Assembly: GCF_004363315.1 (NCBI RefSeq)
Contig: NZ_SNYL01000002.1
Span: forward strand, 232,095 to 296,094
Direction: 5' to 3'
DNA length: 64,000 bases
Source: Tepidicella xavieri
GTDB lineage: Bacteria > Pseudomonadota > Gammaproteobacteria > Burkholderiales > Burkholderiaceae_C
Notes under the pieces: model-generated
Told to the model about the DNA's origin: nothing
Databases searched by the model: none
What the model saw: the letters and a program-made list of their open reading frames with translations, nothing else
Part shown: in pieces, positions 27,333 to 36,928 of the stretch
Numbering within the stretch: position 1 is the stretch's first letter
How the letters are laid out: the number at the start of each line of letters is the position of its first letter
Translations under genes and position numbers: made by a program

Positions 27333-28142
27333 GTGAACCGCCCCATCCGCCACCAGTACGAAGACTTCATGCGCCACGTGTACACGCACGGCGTGGCCAA
27401 GACCGACCGCACCGGCACCGGCACGCGCAGCGTGTTCGGGTACCAGATGCGCTTCGACCTCAGCGAAGGCTTCCCGCTGGTCACCACGAAGAAGGTGCAC
27501 TTGAAGAGCATCATCCTGGAACTGCTGTGGTTCCTGCGCGGCGACAGCAACGTGCGCTGGCTGCAGGAGCGTGGCGTCACCATCTGGGACGAATGGGCCC
27601 GCGCGGATGGCGATCTCGGGCCTGTGTACGGTGTGCAGTGGCGCTCGTGGCCCACGCCCGACGGTGGCCACATCGATCAGATCGCCGAGGTGGTGCAGCA
27701 GCTCAAGACCAACCCCGACTCGCGCCGCATTATCGTGAGCGCCTGGAACGTGGCCGATCTGCCCAAGATGGCGCTCATGCCCTGCCACGCCTTCTTCCAG
27801 TTCTACGTGGCTGAAGGCAAACTCAGCTGCCAGCTCTACCAGCGCAGTGCCGACATCTTCCTGGGCGTGCCCTTCAACATCGCCAGCTACGCCCTGCTCA
27901 CCCACATGCTGGCCCAGCAATGCGACCTGGGCGTGGGCGATTTCGTCTGGACGGGCGGCGACTGCCACATCTACAACAACCACTTCGAGCAAGTGGAGCT
28001 GCAACTGAGCCGCCAGCCCTACCCTTACCCCACCTTGCACATCCGGCGCCGGCCACCGAGCATTTTCGATTACGCCTACGACGACTTCGAGGTGCAGGAC
28101 TACCAACACCACCCAGCCATCAAGGCGCCCGTGGCGGTCTGA
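27333..28142 (+). CDS. thyA: Thymidylate synthase
   Basis: Converts dUMP to dTMP with methylene-tetrahydrofolate. 269 residues from GTG 27333; no ATG in frame is near enough to be the start. Family blocks are complete: [63 protein letters not shown] (catalytic Cys151), [23 protein letters not shown] and GDCHIYNNH. It is followed by an EamA transporter after 7 bp. dcd, which also feeds the dUMP pool, lies 1.4 kb away on the other strand, but folA is not in the window. Confidence 0.97.
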   Translation: MNRPIRHQYEDFMRHVYTHGVAKTDRTGTGTRSVFGYQMRFDLSEGFPLVTTKKVHLKSIILELLWFLRGDSNVRWLQERGVTIWDEWARADGDLGPVYGVQWRSWPTPDGGHIDQIAEVVQQLKTNPDSRRIIVSAWNVADLPKMALMPCHAFFQFYVAEGKLSCQLYQRSADIFLGVPFNIASYALLTHMLAQQCDLGVGDFVWTGGDCHIYNNHFEQVELQLSRQPYPYPTLHIRRRPPSIFDYAYDDFEVQDYQHHPAIKAPVAV

Positions 28143-28149
28143 CGCGCCC

Positions 28150-29043
28150 ATGCTCAGCCGCGGCCAAACCTGGGGCCTGGTGGCGCTGACCCTGATGTGG
28201 GGCGTCAACTGGCCGGTGATGAAACTCTCCTTGCAGGAGCTCACGCCGCTGTACTTCCGGGCCGTGACCATGACCGGCGGGGCGCTGTGGCTCTTGGCCT
28301 TTTACCACTGGCGCGGCGTGCGCTTGCAACCCGTGGGCCGGGAGTGGCGCAGCATCGTAACCCTGGGCCTGCCCAACCTGCTGGGCTGGCACACGCTGGC
28401 CATTTTCGGCGTGGCGGCGCTGGCCTCGGGGCGGGCGGCCATCCTCGGCTTCACCATGCCGGTGTGGACCGTGCTGCTGGGTGCCCTGTTCTTTGGCGAG
28501 CGGCTGACGCGGCGATCCACCTTCGCCGCGCTGGCCGTGGCCGCCGCGGTGGCGCTGCTGCTGAACGACGAACTCGCCGCCATGGCCGGTCGCCCCGTGG
28601 GGGTGCTGGTCATGCTCGGGGCTGCCATCAGTTGGGCCATCGGCACGCTGATGATGCGCCGCGCCACCCTGACGCTGCCGGTCGAGGCGCTCACGGTCTG
28701 GATGATGCTGCTGGCCGCGGCGGTGCTCTGGTTGCTGGCCTTGGCGTTCGAGCCTTGGCCGGATTGGACATTCACTCCGCGCATGTGGGGGCTGCTCGCC
28801 TACGGTGTGTTCATGAACTATGGCTTTGCCCAGATCATCTGGTTCTCACTGGCGCGGCACCTGCCACCGGCCACCAGCGCCATGAGCGTGATGATGGTGC
28901 CGCTGATCGGCACCGCCAGCGCCACCGTCATCGCTGGCGAATGGCCGCGCTGGACCGACGGCGTGGCCGTGGTGTGCGTGATGACCGCCATCGCTGCCGT
29001 GCTGGTGCCCCCGGCGGCGTGGCGCGGGCTGCTGAAGCGCTAA
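28150..29043 (+). CDS. EamA/DMT-family transporter
   Basis: A 297-residue ten-helix permease of the drug/metabolite transporter superfamily, with two EamA repeats. The first repeat opens TLMWGVNWPVMKLSLQELTPLYF, and the second contains GAAISWAIGTLMMRRATLTLP. Substrate unknown. It begins 7 bp after thyA. It differs clearly in sequence from the EamA protein at 12.2-13.1 kb, so the two are separate family members and not a local duplication. It converges with the cupin gene 34 bp on. Confidence 0.9.
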   Translation: MLSRGQTWGLVALTLMWGVNWPVMKLSLQELTPLYFRAVTMTGGALWLLAFYHWRGVRLQPVGREWRSIVTLGLPNLLGWHTLAIFGVAALASGRAAILGFTMPVWTVLLGALFFGERLTRRSTFAALAVAAAVALLLNDELAAMAGRPVGVLVMLGAAISWAIGTLMMRRATLTLPVEALTVWMMLLAAAVLWLLALAFEPWPDWTFTPRMWGLLAYGVFMNYGFAQIIWFSLARHLPPATSAMSVMMVPLIGTASATVIAGEWPRWTDGVAVVCVMTAIAAVLVPPAAWRGLLKR

Positions 29044-29077
29044 GACCCGGCCGGCTTCAGGCTGAGCCTCAAACGCC

Positions 29078-29449
29078 TCACTCGACGATGACGTACACCT
29101 TGACGACGGTCTCGATCACCTCGAACGCGCCGGTGAAGCCCGGCGGCAGGTGAATCGACTGGCCCGGGCCTGCTTCTTCGCTGCTGCCGTCGTCACGGTA
29201 CACACGGCAGCGGCCTTGCAGCACGGTGAAGATCTCGCGCTCGGTGGGGCCGAAGCGGATGGCCCACTTCCCCGGCTCGCAGCGCCAGATGCCGGTGCTC
29301 AGCGTCTGGGCGGCGCCCAACGGCGCATCCAGCAGGTTCCAGGTCTCACGCCGGGGGTTGCCCGTGATGCGTCGGTCGGGCTGGGGGTGCGAGACGTCGG
29401 GCTCGCCGGGCATGGGGTGGCCGAAGGCCAGCAAATCGTAAGCAGACAT
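29078..29449 (-). CDS. Cupin-domain protein (DUF861/EutQ-like)
   Basis: A 123-residue single-domain cupin. The beta-barrel carries WRCEPGKWAIRFGPTEREIFTVLQGRCRVYRDDG and the second motif GPGQSIHLPPGFTGAFEVIETVVKVYVIVE. The expected metal-binding His pair of motif 1 is not obvious, as in the DUF861/cupin_3 group, whose best-known relatives are EutQ and ureidoglycolate-type proteins. Function is unassigned. It lies 19 bp after dcd in the same direction and may be co-transcribed with it. Confidence 0.85.
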   Translation of the reverse strand: MSAYDLLAFGHPMPGEPDVSHPQPDRRITGNPRRETWNLLDAPLGAAQTLSTGIWRCEPGKWAIRFGPTEREIFTVLQGRCRVYRDDGSSEEAGPGQSIHLPPGFTGAFEVIETVVKVYVIVE

Positions 29450-29468
29450 CGGGGAGTCCTTTCGGCAG

Positions 29469-30035
29469 TCAAGCGCGCGGCAAGGTCACGCCGTGCTGGC
29501 CTTGGTACTTGCCGCCGCGGTCCTTGTACGACACTTCGCACACCTCGTCGCTCTCGAAAAACAGCACTTGCGCGCAGCCTTCTCCCGCGTAGATCTTGGC
29601 CGGCAGTGGCGTGGTGTTGGAAAACTCCAGCGTCACGTAGCCCTCCCACTCCGGCTCGAACGGCGTGACGTTGACGATGATGCCACAGCGCGCGTAAGTG
29701 CTCTTGCCGAGGCAGATCGTCAGCACGTTGCGCGGGATGCGGAAGTACTCCACCGTGCGCGCCAGCGCGAAGCTGTTGGGCGGGATGATGCAGTGGTCGC
29801 CATGGAAATCGACGAAGCTCTTCTCGTCGAAGTTCTTGGGGTCCACCACCGTGCTGTGGATATTGGTGAAGACCTTGAATTCGGGCGCGCAGCGGATGTC
29901 GTAGCCGTAGCTGCTGGTGCCGTAGCTGATGACCTTGCGGCCCTCGACCGCGCGGATCTGGCCCGGCTCAAACGGCTCGATCATGCCGTATTCCTCCGCC
30001 ATGCGGCGGATCCACTTGTCGCTTTTGAGGGTCAT
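29469..30035 (-). CDS. dcd: dCTP deaminase
   Basis: Deaminates dCTP to dUTP for thymidylate synthesis. 188 residues from ATG 30035, the usual length. Recognisable blocks are [12 protein letters not shown] at the N-terminus, [23 protein letters not shown], the catalytic/nucleotide loop [31 protein letters not shown] (with the key Glu), and the C-terminal [19 protein letters not shown]. An in-frame extension to 30251 has no start support. It lies 73 bp downstream of the adenine-deaminase gene, which suggests a nucleotide-themed operon end, with the cupin gene last. Confidence 0.96.
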   Translation of the reverse strand: MTLKSDKWIRRMAEEYGMIEPFEPGQIRAVEGRKVISYGTSSYGYDIRCAPEFKVFTNIHSTVVDPKNFDEKSFVDFHGDHCIIPPNSFALARTVEYFRIPRNVLTICLGKSTYARCGIIVNVTPFEPEWEGYVTLEFSNTTPLPAKIYAGEGCAQVLFFESDEVCEVSYKDRGGKYQGQHGVTLPRA

Positions 30036-30108
30036 GCGTGCGCTCCTGTTGGCGGCGATTGTAGGCGCTGGCGGGGCACGGCTGCGGCGTCTGGGGGCCT
30101 TCGAGCCG

Positions 30109-31155
30109 TCAGTCGTGTTCGCGCAAGCCCTCGAAGAAGTCTTTGAGCTGGCGCTGCCATCCGCGGCGGGTGGCCTCGTCCACGAAGCTGGCCTCGAAAC
30201 TGTTGAGGGCCAGCTGGTACGCCTCCCGCGGCCCCAGATCCAGAGCGGCAAACAACTGCACGAAGTTGTCGTTCAGGTAGCCGCCGAAGTAGGCTGGGTC
30301 GTCGGAATTGATGGTCACGCACAGCCCGGCATCCAGCAATTGCCGCAGGTTGTGCCGCCGCAAATCAGGAAAGACGCACAGCTTCACATTCGACAGCGGG
30401 CACACCGTCAACGGCACACGGGTTTGCGCCAGCCGCTGCATCAGCGCCGGGTCGCAAGTGGCCTGCACGCCATGGTCGATGCGCTGCACGCGCAACACGT
30501 CCAGCGCCTGCCAGATGTACGCGGGCGGCCCTTCCTCGCCGGCATGGGCCACCACGTGCAGCCCCAGTTCACGACAGCGGGCAAACACGCGGGCAAACTT
30601 TTCCGGCGGATGCCCCACCTCGCTGGAGTCCAGCCCCACGCCGATGAAGTGCTCCCGGTACGGCAGAGCGGCCTCCAGCGTCTCGAACGCCTCCGCCTCA
30701 CTGAGGTGACGCAGGAAACACAGGATCAGCCGGGCACTGATGCCCCATTCCTGGTGCGCCCGCTGGCAGGCATGGTGCAGGCCGCGAATCACCGTGCCCA
30801 TGGACACGCCACGGGCGGTGTGGGTCTGCGGATCGAAAAAGATTTCGGCGTGCACCACGTTGTCGGCGGCGGCCTTCTCCAGATAGGCCCAGGCCATATC
30901 GAAGAAGTCTTCTTCCTTCAGCAGCACGCTGGCGCCAGCGTAGTAGATGTCCAAAAAGCTCTGCAAATCGGTGAAGGCATAAGCCGCACGCAGGGCTTGC
31001 ACATCGGGGTACGGCAGCCGAACGCCGTTGCGCTGGGCCAGCTTGAAGATGAGCTCAGGCTCCAGCGAGCCTTCGATGTGGATGTGCAGCTCCGCCTTGG
31101 GCATGCGGTGCAGCACCGAGGGCAGACGATCGGGGGCGATGTGGGGCAGATGCAT
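30109..31155 (-). CDS. add: Adenosine deaminase-family enzyme, adenine deaminase type
   Basis: Zinc aminohydrolase, 348 residues from ATG 31155 (GGAG 9 nt upstream; the in-frame TTG 31170 overlaps the upstream gene). Metal and catalytic residues are visible: HIHIEGS (His24, His26), the HAGEEG catalytic His/Glu, and [11 protein letters not shown]. That last form, instead of the NTDDP of true adenosine deaminases, is the mark of the adenine deaminase (ADE) subgroup, so the likely reaction is adenine to hypoxanthine plus ammonia. Its neighbours (Rieske oxygenase, purine-type ABC transporter, xanthine dehydrogenase) fit purine catabolism or salvage. It starts directly after the Rieske stop. Confidence 0.9.
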   Translation of the reverse strand: MHLPHIAPDRLPSVLHRMPKAELHIHIEGSLEPELIFKLAQRNGVRLPYPDVQALRAAYAFTDLQSFLDIYYAGASVLLKEEDFFDMAWAYLEKAAADNVVHAEIFFDPQTHTARGVSMGTVIRGLHHACQRAHQEWGISARLILCFLRHLSEAEAFETLEAALPYREHFIGVGLDSSEVGHPPEKFARVFARCRELGLHVVAHAGEEGPPAYIWQALDVLRVQRIDHGVQATCDPALMQRLAQTRVPLTVCPLSNVKLCVFPDLRRHNLRQLLDAGLCVTINSDDPAYFGGYLNDNFVQLFAALDLGPREAYQLALNSFEASFVDEATRRGWQRQLKDFFEGLREHD

Positions 31156-31156
31156 C

Positions 31157-32128
31157 TCAACACACTCCAAAAGTGATGCCGCAGGCTTTCAGGTAGCGGC
31201 GGTAGGCAGCGCTGAGCCGGTCGGCGGCGCTGTGCGCTTCCCCACCGCTCAAAGGCAGGCGCTTGGGGCTTTGCGATTCAAGCACCGGTTGGTCTTGCGA
31301 GAAGATGGCGACCTGAAAATCGCGCAGCGCCTCGTCGGGCGAGATCTCATCGGTCGTGTACTGGGCAAACCACAGGCGGCACGTGTCTTCCGTCGTCGGG
31401 CAGGCCCAGATGGTGTAGCTGTCTTGTGGGCCGCCGGCATCCCCCTGCTTGGTCAGCAAAGCGCTGTAGGGGCTGAGCACTTCGTAGCGATAGGTCACCC
31501 AGTCGCCTTCTGCAGCGGCGGCGGTGGCGCGGGGCTGCCAGGCCTTGTAGCGTTCGATGACCGGGCGGCCGTCGGGGGTTTGGGTCACCTCGTAAGGCGG
31601 TACTTCCGGGTGCCCCGCATCCCCCAGCCAGCCGCGATGCACAAAGGCAAAGTGCGAGGTGTCGAGAAAATTCTCCACCGCACGGGGCGCGCTGGTGGCC
31701 ACGTCGAAAGGCCCGTAAATCAGGCGACGACGGGGCAAATGCGCCAAGTCGGGCATGGGAAAGGCTGCCGCGGCATCCGGCCCTGGCGCCTGCAAGCGCA
31801 CCCAGATCAGGCCGTGCGCCACCTGCACCTCGTGGCGGCAGGCGGCATGCACCGCAGCTGGCGTGAAAGCGGGCATGGCCGGAATGGCCACGCAGCGGCC
31901 TTGGACATCGAAGCGCCAGCCGTGATAGGGGCATTGCAATTGCCCTTGGACCACCTCGCCCAGCGACAGCCGTGCCCCACGATGCGGGCAGCGATCGGCC
32001 AACGCCGCCAGCGCGCCGCCCGGCTCACGCCACAGCACCAACGGCTGGCCCAACAGGGTCACGGCCACGGGACGATCCTGCAGGTCACTGTCCAGGGCCA
32101 CGGGCCACCAGCCCATTCGCTCATCCAT
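31157..32128 (-). CDS. Rieske non-heme iron oxygenase, alpha-subunit type
   Basis: 323 residues from ATG 32128 (GGAG upstream; an in-frame TTG at 32149 is weaker). The N-terminal Rieske [2Fe-2S] domain has Cys47-x-His49 and Cys66-x2-His69; the catalytic domain has the iron-binding pattern Asn153-x2-Asp156-x2-His159-x4-His164. The protein resembles VanA-like and other single-component-alpha oxygenases; substrate unknown. Its stop abuts the adenine deaminase start, so it is tightly linked to purine genes. HpxD of the Klebsiella hypoxanthine pathway is a Rieske protein, so an oxidation of a purine is a reasonable guess, but no reductase gene (HpxE-like) is adjacent. It is separated from the BMP gene upstream by a hairpin. 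Confidence 0.88.
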   Translation of the reverse strand: MDERMGWWPVALDSDLQDRPVAVTLLGQPLVLWREPGGALAALADRCPHRGARLSLGEVVQGQLQCPYHGWRFDVQGRCVAIPAMPAFTPAAVHAACRHEVQVAHGLIWVRLQAPGPDAAAAFPMPDLAHLPRRRLIYGPFDVATSAPRAVENFLDTSHFAFVHRGWLGDAGHPEVPPYEVTQTPDGRPVIERYKAWQPRATAAAAEGDWVTYRYEVLSPYSALLTKQGDAGGPQDSYTIWACPTTEDTCRLWFAQYTTDEISPDEALRDFQVAIFSQDQPVLESQSPKRLPLSGGEAHSAADRLSAAYRRYLKACGITFGVC

Positions 32129-32150
32129 GCGCACTCTCCACCAACACAAA

Positions 32151-32179
32151 GGCCGCCACCGCAGGAGCGCGTGGCGGCC
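32151..32179 (-). terminator. Hairpin between the BMP gene and the Rieske gene
   Basis: GGCCGCCAC and GTGGCGGCC form a 9-bp perfect stem with an 11-nt loop. On the minus strand it is followed by TTTGTGTT, a weak T-run. It probably lowers read-through from the ABC-transporter genes into the Rieske-deaminase genes. Confidence 0.5.
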
Positions 32180-32223
32180 TGACTCATCGCCGGCCAGCGA
32201 CGGGCCAGCGATGCCCTCACGAT

Positions 32224-33363
32224 TCAGTTGCCCGTGGGCACCCGACCTTCGATGCCGCGCACGAAGAAGTTGACGCTGTCTTTCCAGGCACGATCGGCCT
32301 GCACGCCAGCGGCCAGCACCTCACGGCCGGTGTTGTCCACGATCGGACCGGTAAAGGGCTCGAAGGTACCGGCCTTCATGCCGGCCTTGATTTCCTCGAC
32401 CTTGGCCTTGGCCTCGGCGGGCACGAAATCGGCGATCTTGATCAGGTCATTGAGCCCTTCCTTGACCCCCCACACCGTGCGCTTGGTTTCCCAGGTGCCG
32501 TTGCGCAATTCCTCGATGGATTTGACGTAGTACGGGGTCCAGTCCACGATGGCCGAAGCCAGATGCGCGTTGGGCGCGAAGGCGCTCATGTCGCTGTCCC
32601 AGCCAAAAGCGAACTTGCCATTGCGCTCGGCGGTTTGCAGCACGGCGGTGGAATCGGTGTTCTGCAGCAGCACGTCGGCCCCCTGGTTGATCAGGGCCTG
32701 CGCGGCCTCGCTCTCCTTGGGCGGGTCGAACCAGCTGCTCACCCACACCACGCGCACCTTCACGTCGGGCTTGACGGACTGCGCCCCCAGCGTGAAGGCG
32801 TTGATGTTGCGCAGCACCTCAGGAATGGGGAACGAGCCGATGAAGCCCAGCGTGCCGGTCTGGGTCATGTGGGCGGCGATCACGCCGGCCATGTAGGTGT
32901 CCTGGTAGAAGCTGGCATCGTAGATGCGCATGTTGGGCGCAGTCTTGTAGCCCGTGGCATGCTCGAACTTCACGTTGGGGAAGTCCTCGGCCACCTTCAG
33001 CATGGTTTCCATGTAACCGAACGAGGTGCCGAAGATGATCTGATTGCCTTGCTGGGCCAGATCGCGGAACACGCGCTCCGCATCGGCCCCGTAGGGCACG
33101 CTCTCCACGTAGGTGGTTTGCACCTGGTTGCCAAAGTGGGCTTCCACACCGCGGCGGCCCAGGTCATGGGCATAGCTCCAGCCGGCGTCACCCACCGGGC
33201 CGATGTAGACCCAGGCGGCCTTGGTGACCTGGGGCGCTTCGGCGGCCGGGGCCGGAGCCGGCGCGGCGGCCTCTTCCTTCTTGCCGCAGCCGATGAGGGT
33301 GGCTCCGGCCAGCGCCGTGATGGCGGCCACCTTGATGAGTGAACGTTTGCTCAGATCGGTCAT
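32224..33363 (-). CDS. BMP-family (Bmp/Med, PnrA-like) ABC transporter substrate-binding lipoprotein
   Basis: 379 residues with a lipoprotein signal ending in LIGC (Cys26), then an Ala/Pro/Glu linker and the periplasmic Bmp domain. Its family is the one that includes PnrA of spirochaetes and nucleoside-binding proteins of Gram-positives, all binding purine nucleosides or related compounds. Visible blocks include [52 protein letters not shown] and [20 protein letters not shown]. With two permeases and a double ATPase just upstream it completes a nucleoside/nucleobase-type ABC importer. Deaminase and xanthine dehydrogenase neighbours support a purine substrate. Confidence 0.92.
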   Translation of the reverse strand: MTDLSKRSLIKVAAITALAGATLIGCGKKEEAAAPAPAPAAEAPQVTKAAWVYIGPVGDAGWSYAHDLGRRGVEAHFGNQVQTTYVESVPYGADAERVFRDLAQQGNQIIFGTSFGYMETMLKVAEDFPNVKFEHATGYKTAPNMRIYDASFYQDTYMAGVIAAHMTQTGTLGFIGSFPIPEVLRNINAFTLGAQSVKPDVKVRVVWVSSWFDPPKESEAAQALINQGADVLLQNTDSTAVLQTAERNGKFAFGWDSDMSAFAPNAHLASAIVDWTPYYVKSIEELRNGTWETKRTVWGVKEGLNDLIKIADFVPAEAKAKVEEIKAGMKAGTFEPFTGPIVDNTGREVLAAGVQADRAWKDSVNFFVRGIEGRVPTGN

Positions 33364-33408
33364 GTTTGCCTCTTGGTTGACAGGTTGGAAACGGGGAACG
33401 GAAACCCT

Positions 33409-34329
33409 TCAGGCACCGGGATGGAACGGCTTGCCTATCGAAGCTGGCATGTTAGTACGAATCCACGTCGGGTTGCGCGAGATGAGCACCAGCACCACGA
33501 TGGTGGCCAGGTAAGGCAACATGCTCAGGAATTCCGCACTGATCTGCACGCCACGCCCCTGCAGGTAAAACTGCGCCATGGTCACGGCACCAAACAGATA
33601 AGCACCAAGCAATACGCGTGCCGGCCGCCAGGTGGCAAAGGTGGTCAGCGCCAGGGCTATCCAGCCACGCCCGGCCGTCATGCCCTCGGTCCACAACGGG
33701 GTGTACTGCGTGGACAGGTAGGCACCGGCCAACCCGCACAGGCTGCCGCCCGCCACCACGGCCAGCCAGCGGATGAAGCGCACCGGGTAGCCCAGCGCAT
33801 GGGCCGAATCGGGATTTTCGCCCACGCTGCGCAACACCAGCCCGGCGCGGGTGCGGTAAAAGAACCAGATCATGCCCAGCGCCAGCGCCAGACCCACCCA
33901 CACCATGCCGTCGAGCCGCGCCAGCCCAGGGCCGATCACCGGCACGTCCGACCAGATCGACGGGGTGCTCACCATCTTGCCCGACAGGTTCTCGCGCGTG
34001 TAGGCGACACCGGCAAACGCCGAAAAGCCCACGCCAAACAGCGACAACGCCAGCCCCGTGGCGTACTGGTTAGTATTGAGCCATATGACCAGCACGCCGA
34101 AAATGGCGGCCAGCGCGGCGCCTGCCAGCATGCCGGCTCCCAGGCCTGCCAGCCCGCTGCCCGTATGCACCACGGTGGCAAAGCCAGCCAGCGCGGCGCA
34201 CAGCATCATGCCTTCGGCCCCCAGGTTGACGATGCCCGCCTTCTCATTGAGCAGCAGCCCCAGCGCCGCAATGGCCAGCACCGTGCCGGCGTTGAGCGAC
34301 GTGGCCACATTCAGAAAAAACACTTCCAT
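33409..34329 (-). CDS. ABC transporter permease (nucleoside/purine type), second subunit
   Basis: A 306-residue BPD_transp_2 permease with about nine hydrophobic helices. Its opening FLNVATSLNAGTVLAIAALGLLLNEKAGIVNLGAEGMML is the signature of the YufQ/NupQ-like permeases that pair with BMP binding proteins. It starts 3 bp after the other permease gene and ends 45 bp before the BMP gene. The two permeases form the heterodimeric membrane channel. Confidence 0.92.
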   Translation of the reverse strand: MEVFFLNVATSLNAGTVLAIAALGLLLNEKAGIVNLGAEGMMLCAALAGFATVVHTGSGLAGLGAGMLAGAALAAIFGVLVIWLNTNQYATGLALSLFGVGFSAFAGVAYTRENLSGKMVSTPSIWSDVPVIGPGLARLDGMVWVGLALALGMIWFFYRTRAGLVLRSVGENPDSAHALGYPVRFIRWLAVVAGGSLCGLAGAYLSTQYTPLWTEGMTAGRGWIALALTTFATWRPARVLLGAYLFGAVTMAQFYLQGRGVQISAEFLSMLPYLATIVVLVLISRNPTWIRTNMPASIGKPFHPGA

Positions 34330-34332
34330 GTC

Positions 34333-35397
34333 TCAACCCCTGCGCCGTTTGAAGACGACGCGGTAATGGATGAGCGTGTCGCAAGCCAGCAGCGCGAACA
34401 GCAGCAGGCCCTGGAACACCCCGTTGATGGACTTGGGCAGGCCCAGGCGTGACTGCGCCAATTCCCCACCGATGTAGAACATGCTCATCAGGATGGCCGA
34501 AAACACGATGCCCACCGGATGCAGCCGCCCCACGAAAGCGACGATGATGGCTGCAAAGCCATAGCCCACTGGGATGTGCGGGGTCAACTGCCCGATGGGC
34601 CCGGCCACCTCCAGCGCCCCCGCCAAGCCCGCCGCCCCACCGGACACCAACAAGGCCAGCCACAGCGCCTTGCGCGAGGAAAAGCCCGCATACCGCGCGG
34701 CCGCAGGCGCCAGGCCACCCACCTGCTGGGCATACCCGGCATAGGTGCGGAACATGAACAGCCACATCAGGGCCACGCCCACCAGCGCGATGATGACGCC
34801 GATATTGACCCGGAACCCATCGAAGAGCCGGGGGATGCGGGCGGCGCTGTCAAACCGCGGCGTCTGTGGCATGTTGAAGCCCATCGGATCTTTCCAGGGC
34901 CCGAACACCAGGTAGTTGAGGATCTGGATCGCCACATAGACCAGCATCAGGCTGACCAGAATTTCATTGGCATTGAAACGGTCGCGCAGCAACGCCGTGA
35001 TGCCTGCCCAGACCATGCCGCCCACCACCCCGCCCAGCAGCACGGCTGGCACCAGCAACATGCCCCAGCTCCGGTCGGCCGAGAGGGCCACGCCCGCGGC
35101 AAAAATCGCCCCGACGACGAACTGCCCCTCGGCGCCGATGTTCCACACGTTGGAGCGAAAGCACAGCGCCAGCCCCAGCGCGATGATGAGCAGCGGCGTG
35201 GCCTTGAGCGCCAGCTCAGACCAGGCATAGGGTGACTTGATCGGCTCCCAGAAGAAAATCTGCAGGCCGCGCACCGGGTCTTTGCCCAGCGCGGTAAACA
35301 GCATGACGCCGATGACCACCGTGATGGCCAGCGCCAGCACCGGCGACGCATAAGTCCACAGCGGCGAGGGCTGCGGACGGGGTTCAAGCCGCAGCAT
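34333..35397 (-). CDS. ABC transporter permease (nucleoside/purine type), first subunit
   Basis: 354 residues from ATG 35397. A longer in-frame reading to 35472 lies inside the ATPase gene and is rejected. The protein is a BPD_transp_2 permease with about nine helices; the block FRSNVWNIGAEGQFVVGAI is the counterpart of the NEKAGIVNLGAEG motif of its partner. Its first 14 bp overlap the end of the ATPase gene (35384-35397), which implies tight co-translation. Confidence 0.92.
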   Translation of the reverse strand: MLRLEPRPQPSPLWTYASPVLALAITVVIGVMLFTALGKDPVRGLQIFFWEPIKSPYAWSELALKATPLLIIALGLALCFRSNVWNIGAEGQFVVGAIFAAGVALSADRSWGMLLVPAVLLGGVVGGMVWAGITALLRDRFNANEILVSLMLVYVAIQILNYLVFGPWKDPMGFNMPQTPRFDSAARIPRLFDGFRVNIGVIIALVGVALMWLFMFRTYAGYAQQVGGLAPAAARYAGFSSRKALWLALLVSGGAAGLAGALEVAGPIGQLTPHIPVGYGFAAIIVAFVGRLHPVGIVFSAILMSMFYIGGELAQSRLGLPKSINGVFQGLLLFALLACDTLIHYRVVFKRRRG

Positions 35398-36928
35398 GGG
35401 CCACCTCCTGTTGGGGGGCATCCCACAGCCCCGACATCCACTCGCCGATCCGCTCCACCGTGGCCTGCTCACGCGGCACCGAAGGCGACAGGCGCCCCTT
35501 GGCGATCACATGCAGGCGATCGCAGATCTCGAACAATTCTTCCAGTTCCTCGCTGACCACCAGCACGGCACAACCGGCATCGCGCAGCGCCAGGATTTCG
35601 CCGCGGATCTGGGCGGCCGCCCCCACATCCACCCCCCAGGTGGGCTGGCTGACGATAAGCACCCTGGGCCGGGCGTCGATCTCTCGACCCACGATGAATT
35701 TTTGCAGATTGCCCCCGGACAGGGAACGCGCCGCCGCCCCCGGGCCATTGGCCTTGACCTTGAAACGGGCGATGATCTCGGCGGCCTGCCGCTCCAGCCG
35801 CCCCAGGCGCAGCCAGCCCAGCGGGCCGATGGCGTCGCGGCGCGACAGCAGCAGGTTTTGGGCCAAGCTCAGCGTCGGCACGGCGCCGCGCCCCAGCCGC
35901 TCCTCGGGCACGAAGTGCAACCCGAGCTTGCGACGGCGGCCCGGCCCCTGGCGGGCCACATCGGCGCCGCCCAAACGAATGCTGCCGGCGGGAGCGCGCG
36001 GGTTCTCGCCCGAGAGGCAGGCCAGCAACTCGCCCTGGCCGTTGCCCGAGACACCCGCAATGCCCACCACCTCACCGGCGCGCACTTGCAGCGCGACGTC
36101 TTGCAGGTGCGTGCCAAACGGGTCGTCGCTGCGCAGGCTCAGGCCCTGCACCGCCAGCACCACCTCACCGGCTTGCGAGGGGCGATGGTTGAGCTGAGGC
36201 GGCTCGGCGCCGATCATCATGCGGCTGAGCGAGGCGTTGCTTTCCGCCCGAGGGTCGCACACGCCCGTGACCTTGCCACCCCGCATCACGGTGCAGGCGT
36301 CGCACAGTTCGCGGATTTCGTGCAGCTTGTGACTGATATACAGAATGCTGCACCCCTCTGCGGCCAGCTGACGCAGCACCACGAAAAGCTTTTCCACGGC
36401 CTGCGGGGTCAGCACCGAGGTTGGCTCATCCAAGATGAGCAGTTGCGGGCTGGCCAGCAACGCGCGGATGATTTCGACCCGCTGCATTTCGCCCACGCTC
36501 AGCGAATGGACCGGGCGCTCGGGGTCGATGTCAAGCCCATATTCCTGCGCCTTCAGGCCAATGCTTTCGCTGACTTCGCGCAAGCTCAGCGAGCGGTCCA
36601 ACCCCAGCCAAACGTTTTCGGCCACGGTCAGGGTATCGAACAGGCTGAAATGCTGGAACACCATCGCGATGCCCAGAGCCCGCGCCTCTTGCGGGTTGCG
36701 GATGTGGACCGCCTTGCCATTGAACAGCATGGCGCCGTCGTCGGGCTTGACGGAACCATAAATGATCTTCATGAGCGTGGACTTGCCGGCGCCGTTCTCG
36801 CCAAGCACGGCGTGGATGCTGCCGGGTGCCACGGTCAAGGAAACATCGTCGTTGGCCACCACGCCGGGGTAGCGTTTGGTGATCCGGGTCAGTTGCAACC
36901 GGGGCGGGTGGTGCGTGGACTGGGTCAT
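35384..36928 (-). CDS. ABC transporter ATPase with two nucleotide-binding domains
   Basis: 514 residues, two fused ABC domains as in sugar and nucleoside importers (RbsA/YufO type). Domain 1 has Walker A GENGAGKST, signature LSVGEMQRVEI and Walker B LLILDEPTSVLTP. Domain 2 is degenerate at Walker A (GVSGNGQGE, no Lys), has signature LSGGNLQKFIVGRE and a Walker B region VLIVSQPTWGVD, where the usual Glu is Gln. Loss of catalytic residues in the second site is common in this class. It overlaps the LysR gene by 4 nt (36925-36928) on one side and the permease by 14 nt on the other. Confidence 0.94.
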   Translation of the reverse strand: MTQSTHHPPRLQLTRITKRYPGVVANDDVSLTVAPGSIHAVLGENGAGKSTLMKIIYGSVKPDDGAMLFNGKAVHIRNPQEARALGIAMVFQHFSLFDTLTVAENVWLGLDRSLSLREVSESIGLKAQEYGLDIDPERPVHSLSVGEMQRVEIIRALLASPQLLILDEPTSVLTPQAVEKLFVVLRQLAAEGCSILYISHKLHEIRELCDACTVMRGGKVTGVCDPRAESNASLSRMMIGAEPPQLNHRPSQAGEVVLAVQGLSLRSDDPFGTHLQDVALQVRAGEVVGIAGVSGNGQGELLACLSGENPRAPAGSIRLGGADVARQGPGRRRKLGLHFVPEERLGRGAVPTLSLAQNLLLSRRDAIGPLGWLRLGRLERQAAEIIARFKVKANGPGAAARSLSGGNLQKFIVGREIDARPRVLIVSQPTWGVDVGAAAQIRGEILALRDAGCAVLVVSEELEELFEICDRLHVIAKGRLSPSVPREQATVERIGEWMSGLWDAPQQEVAHAAA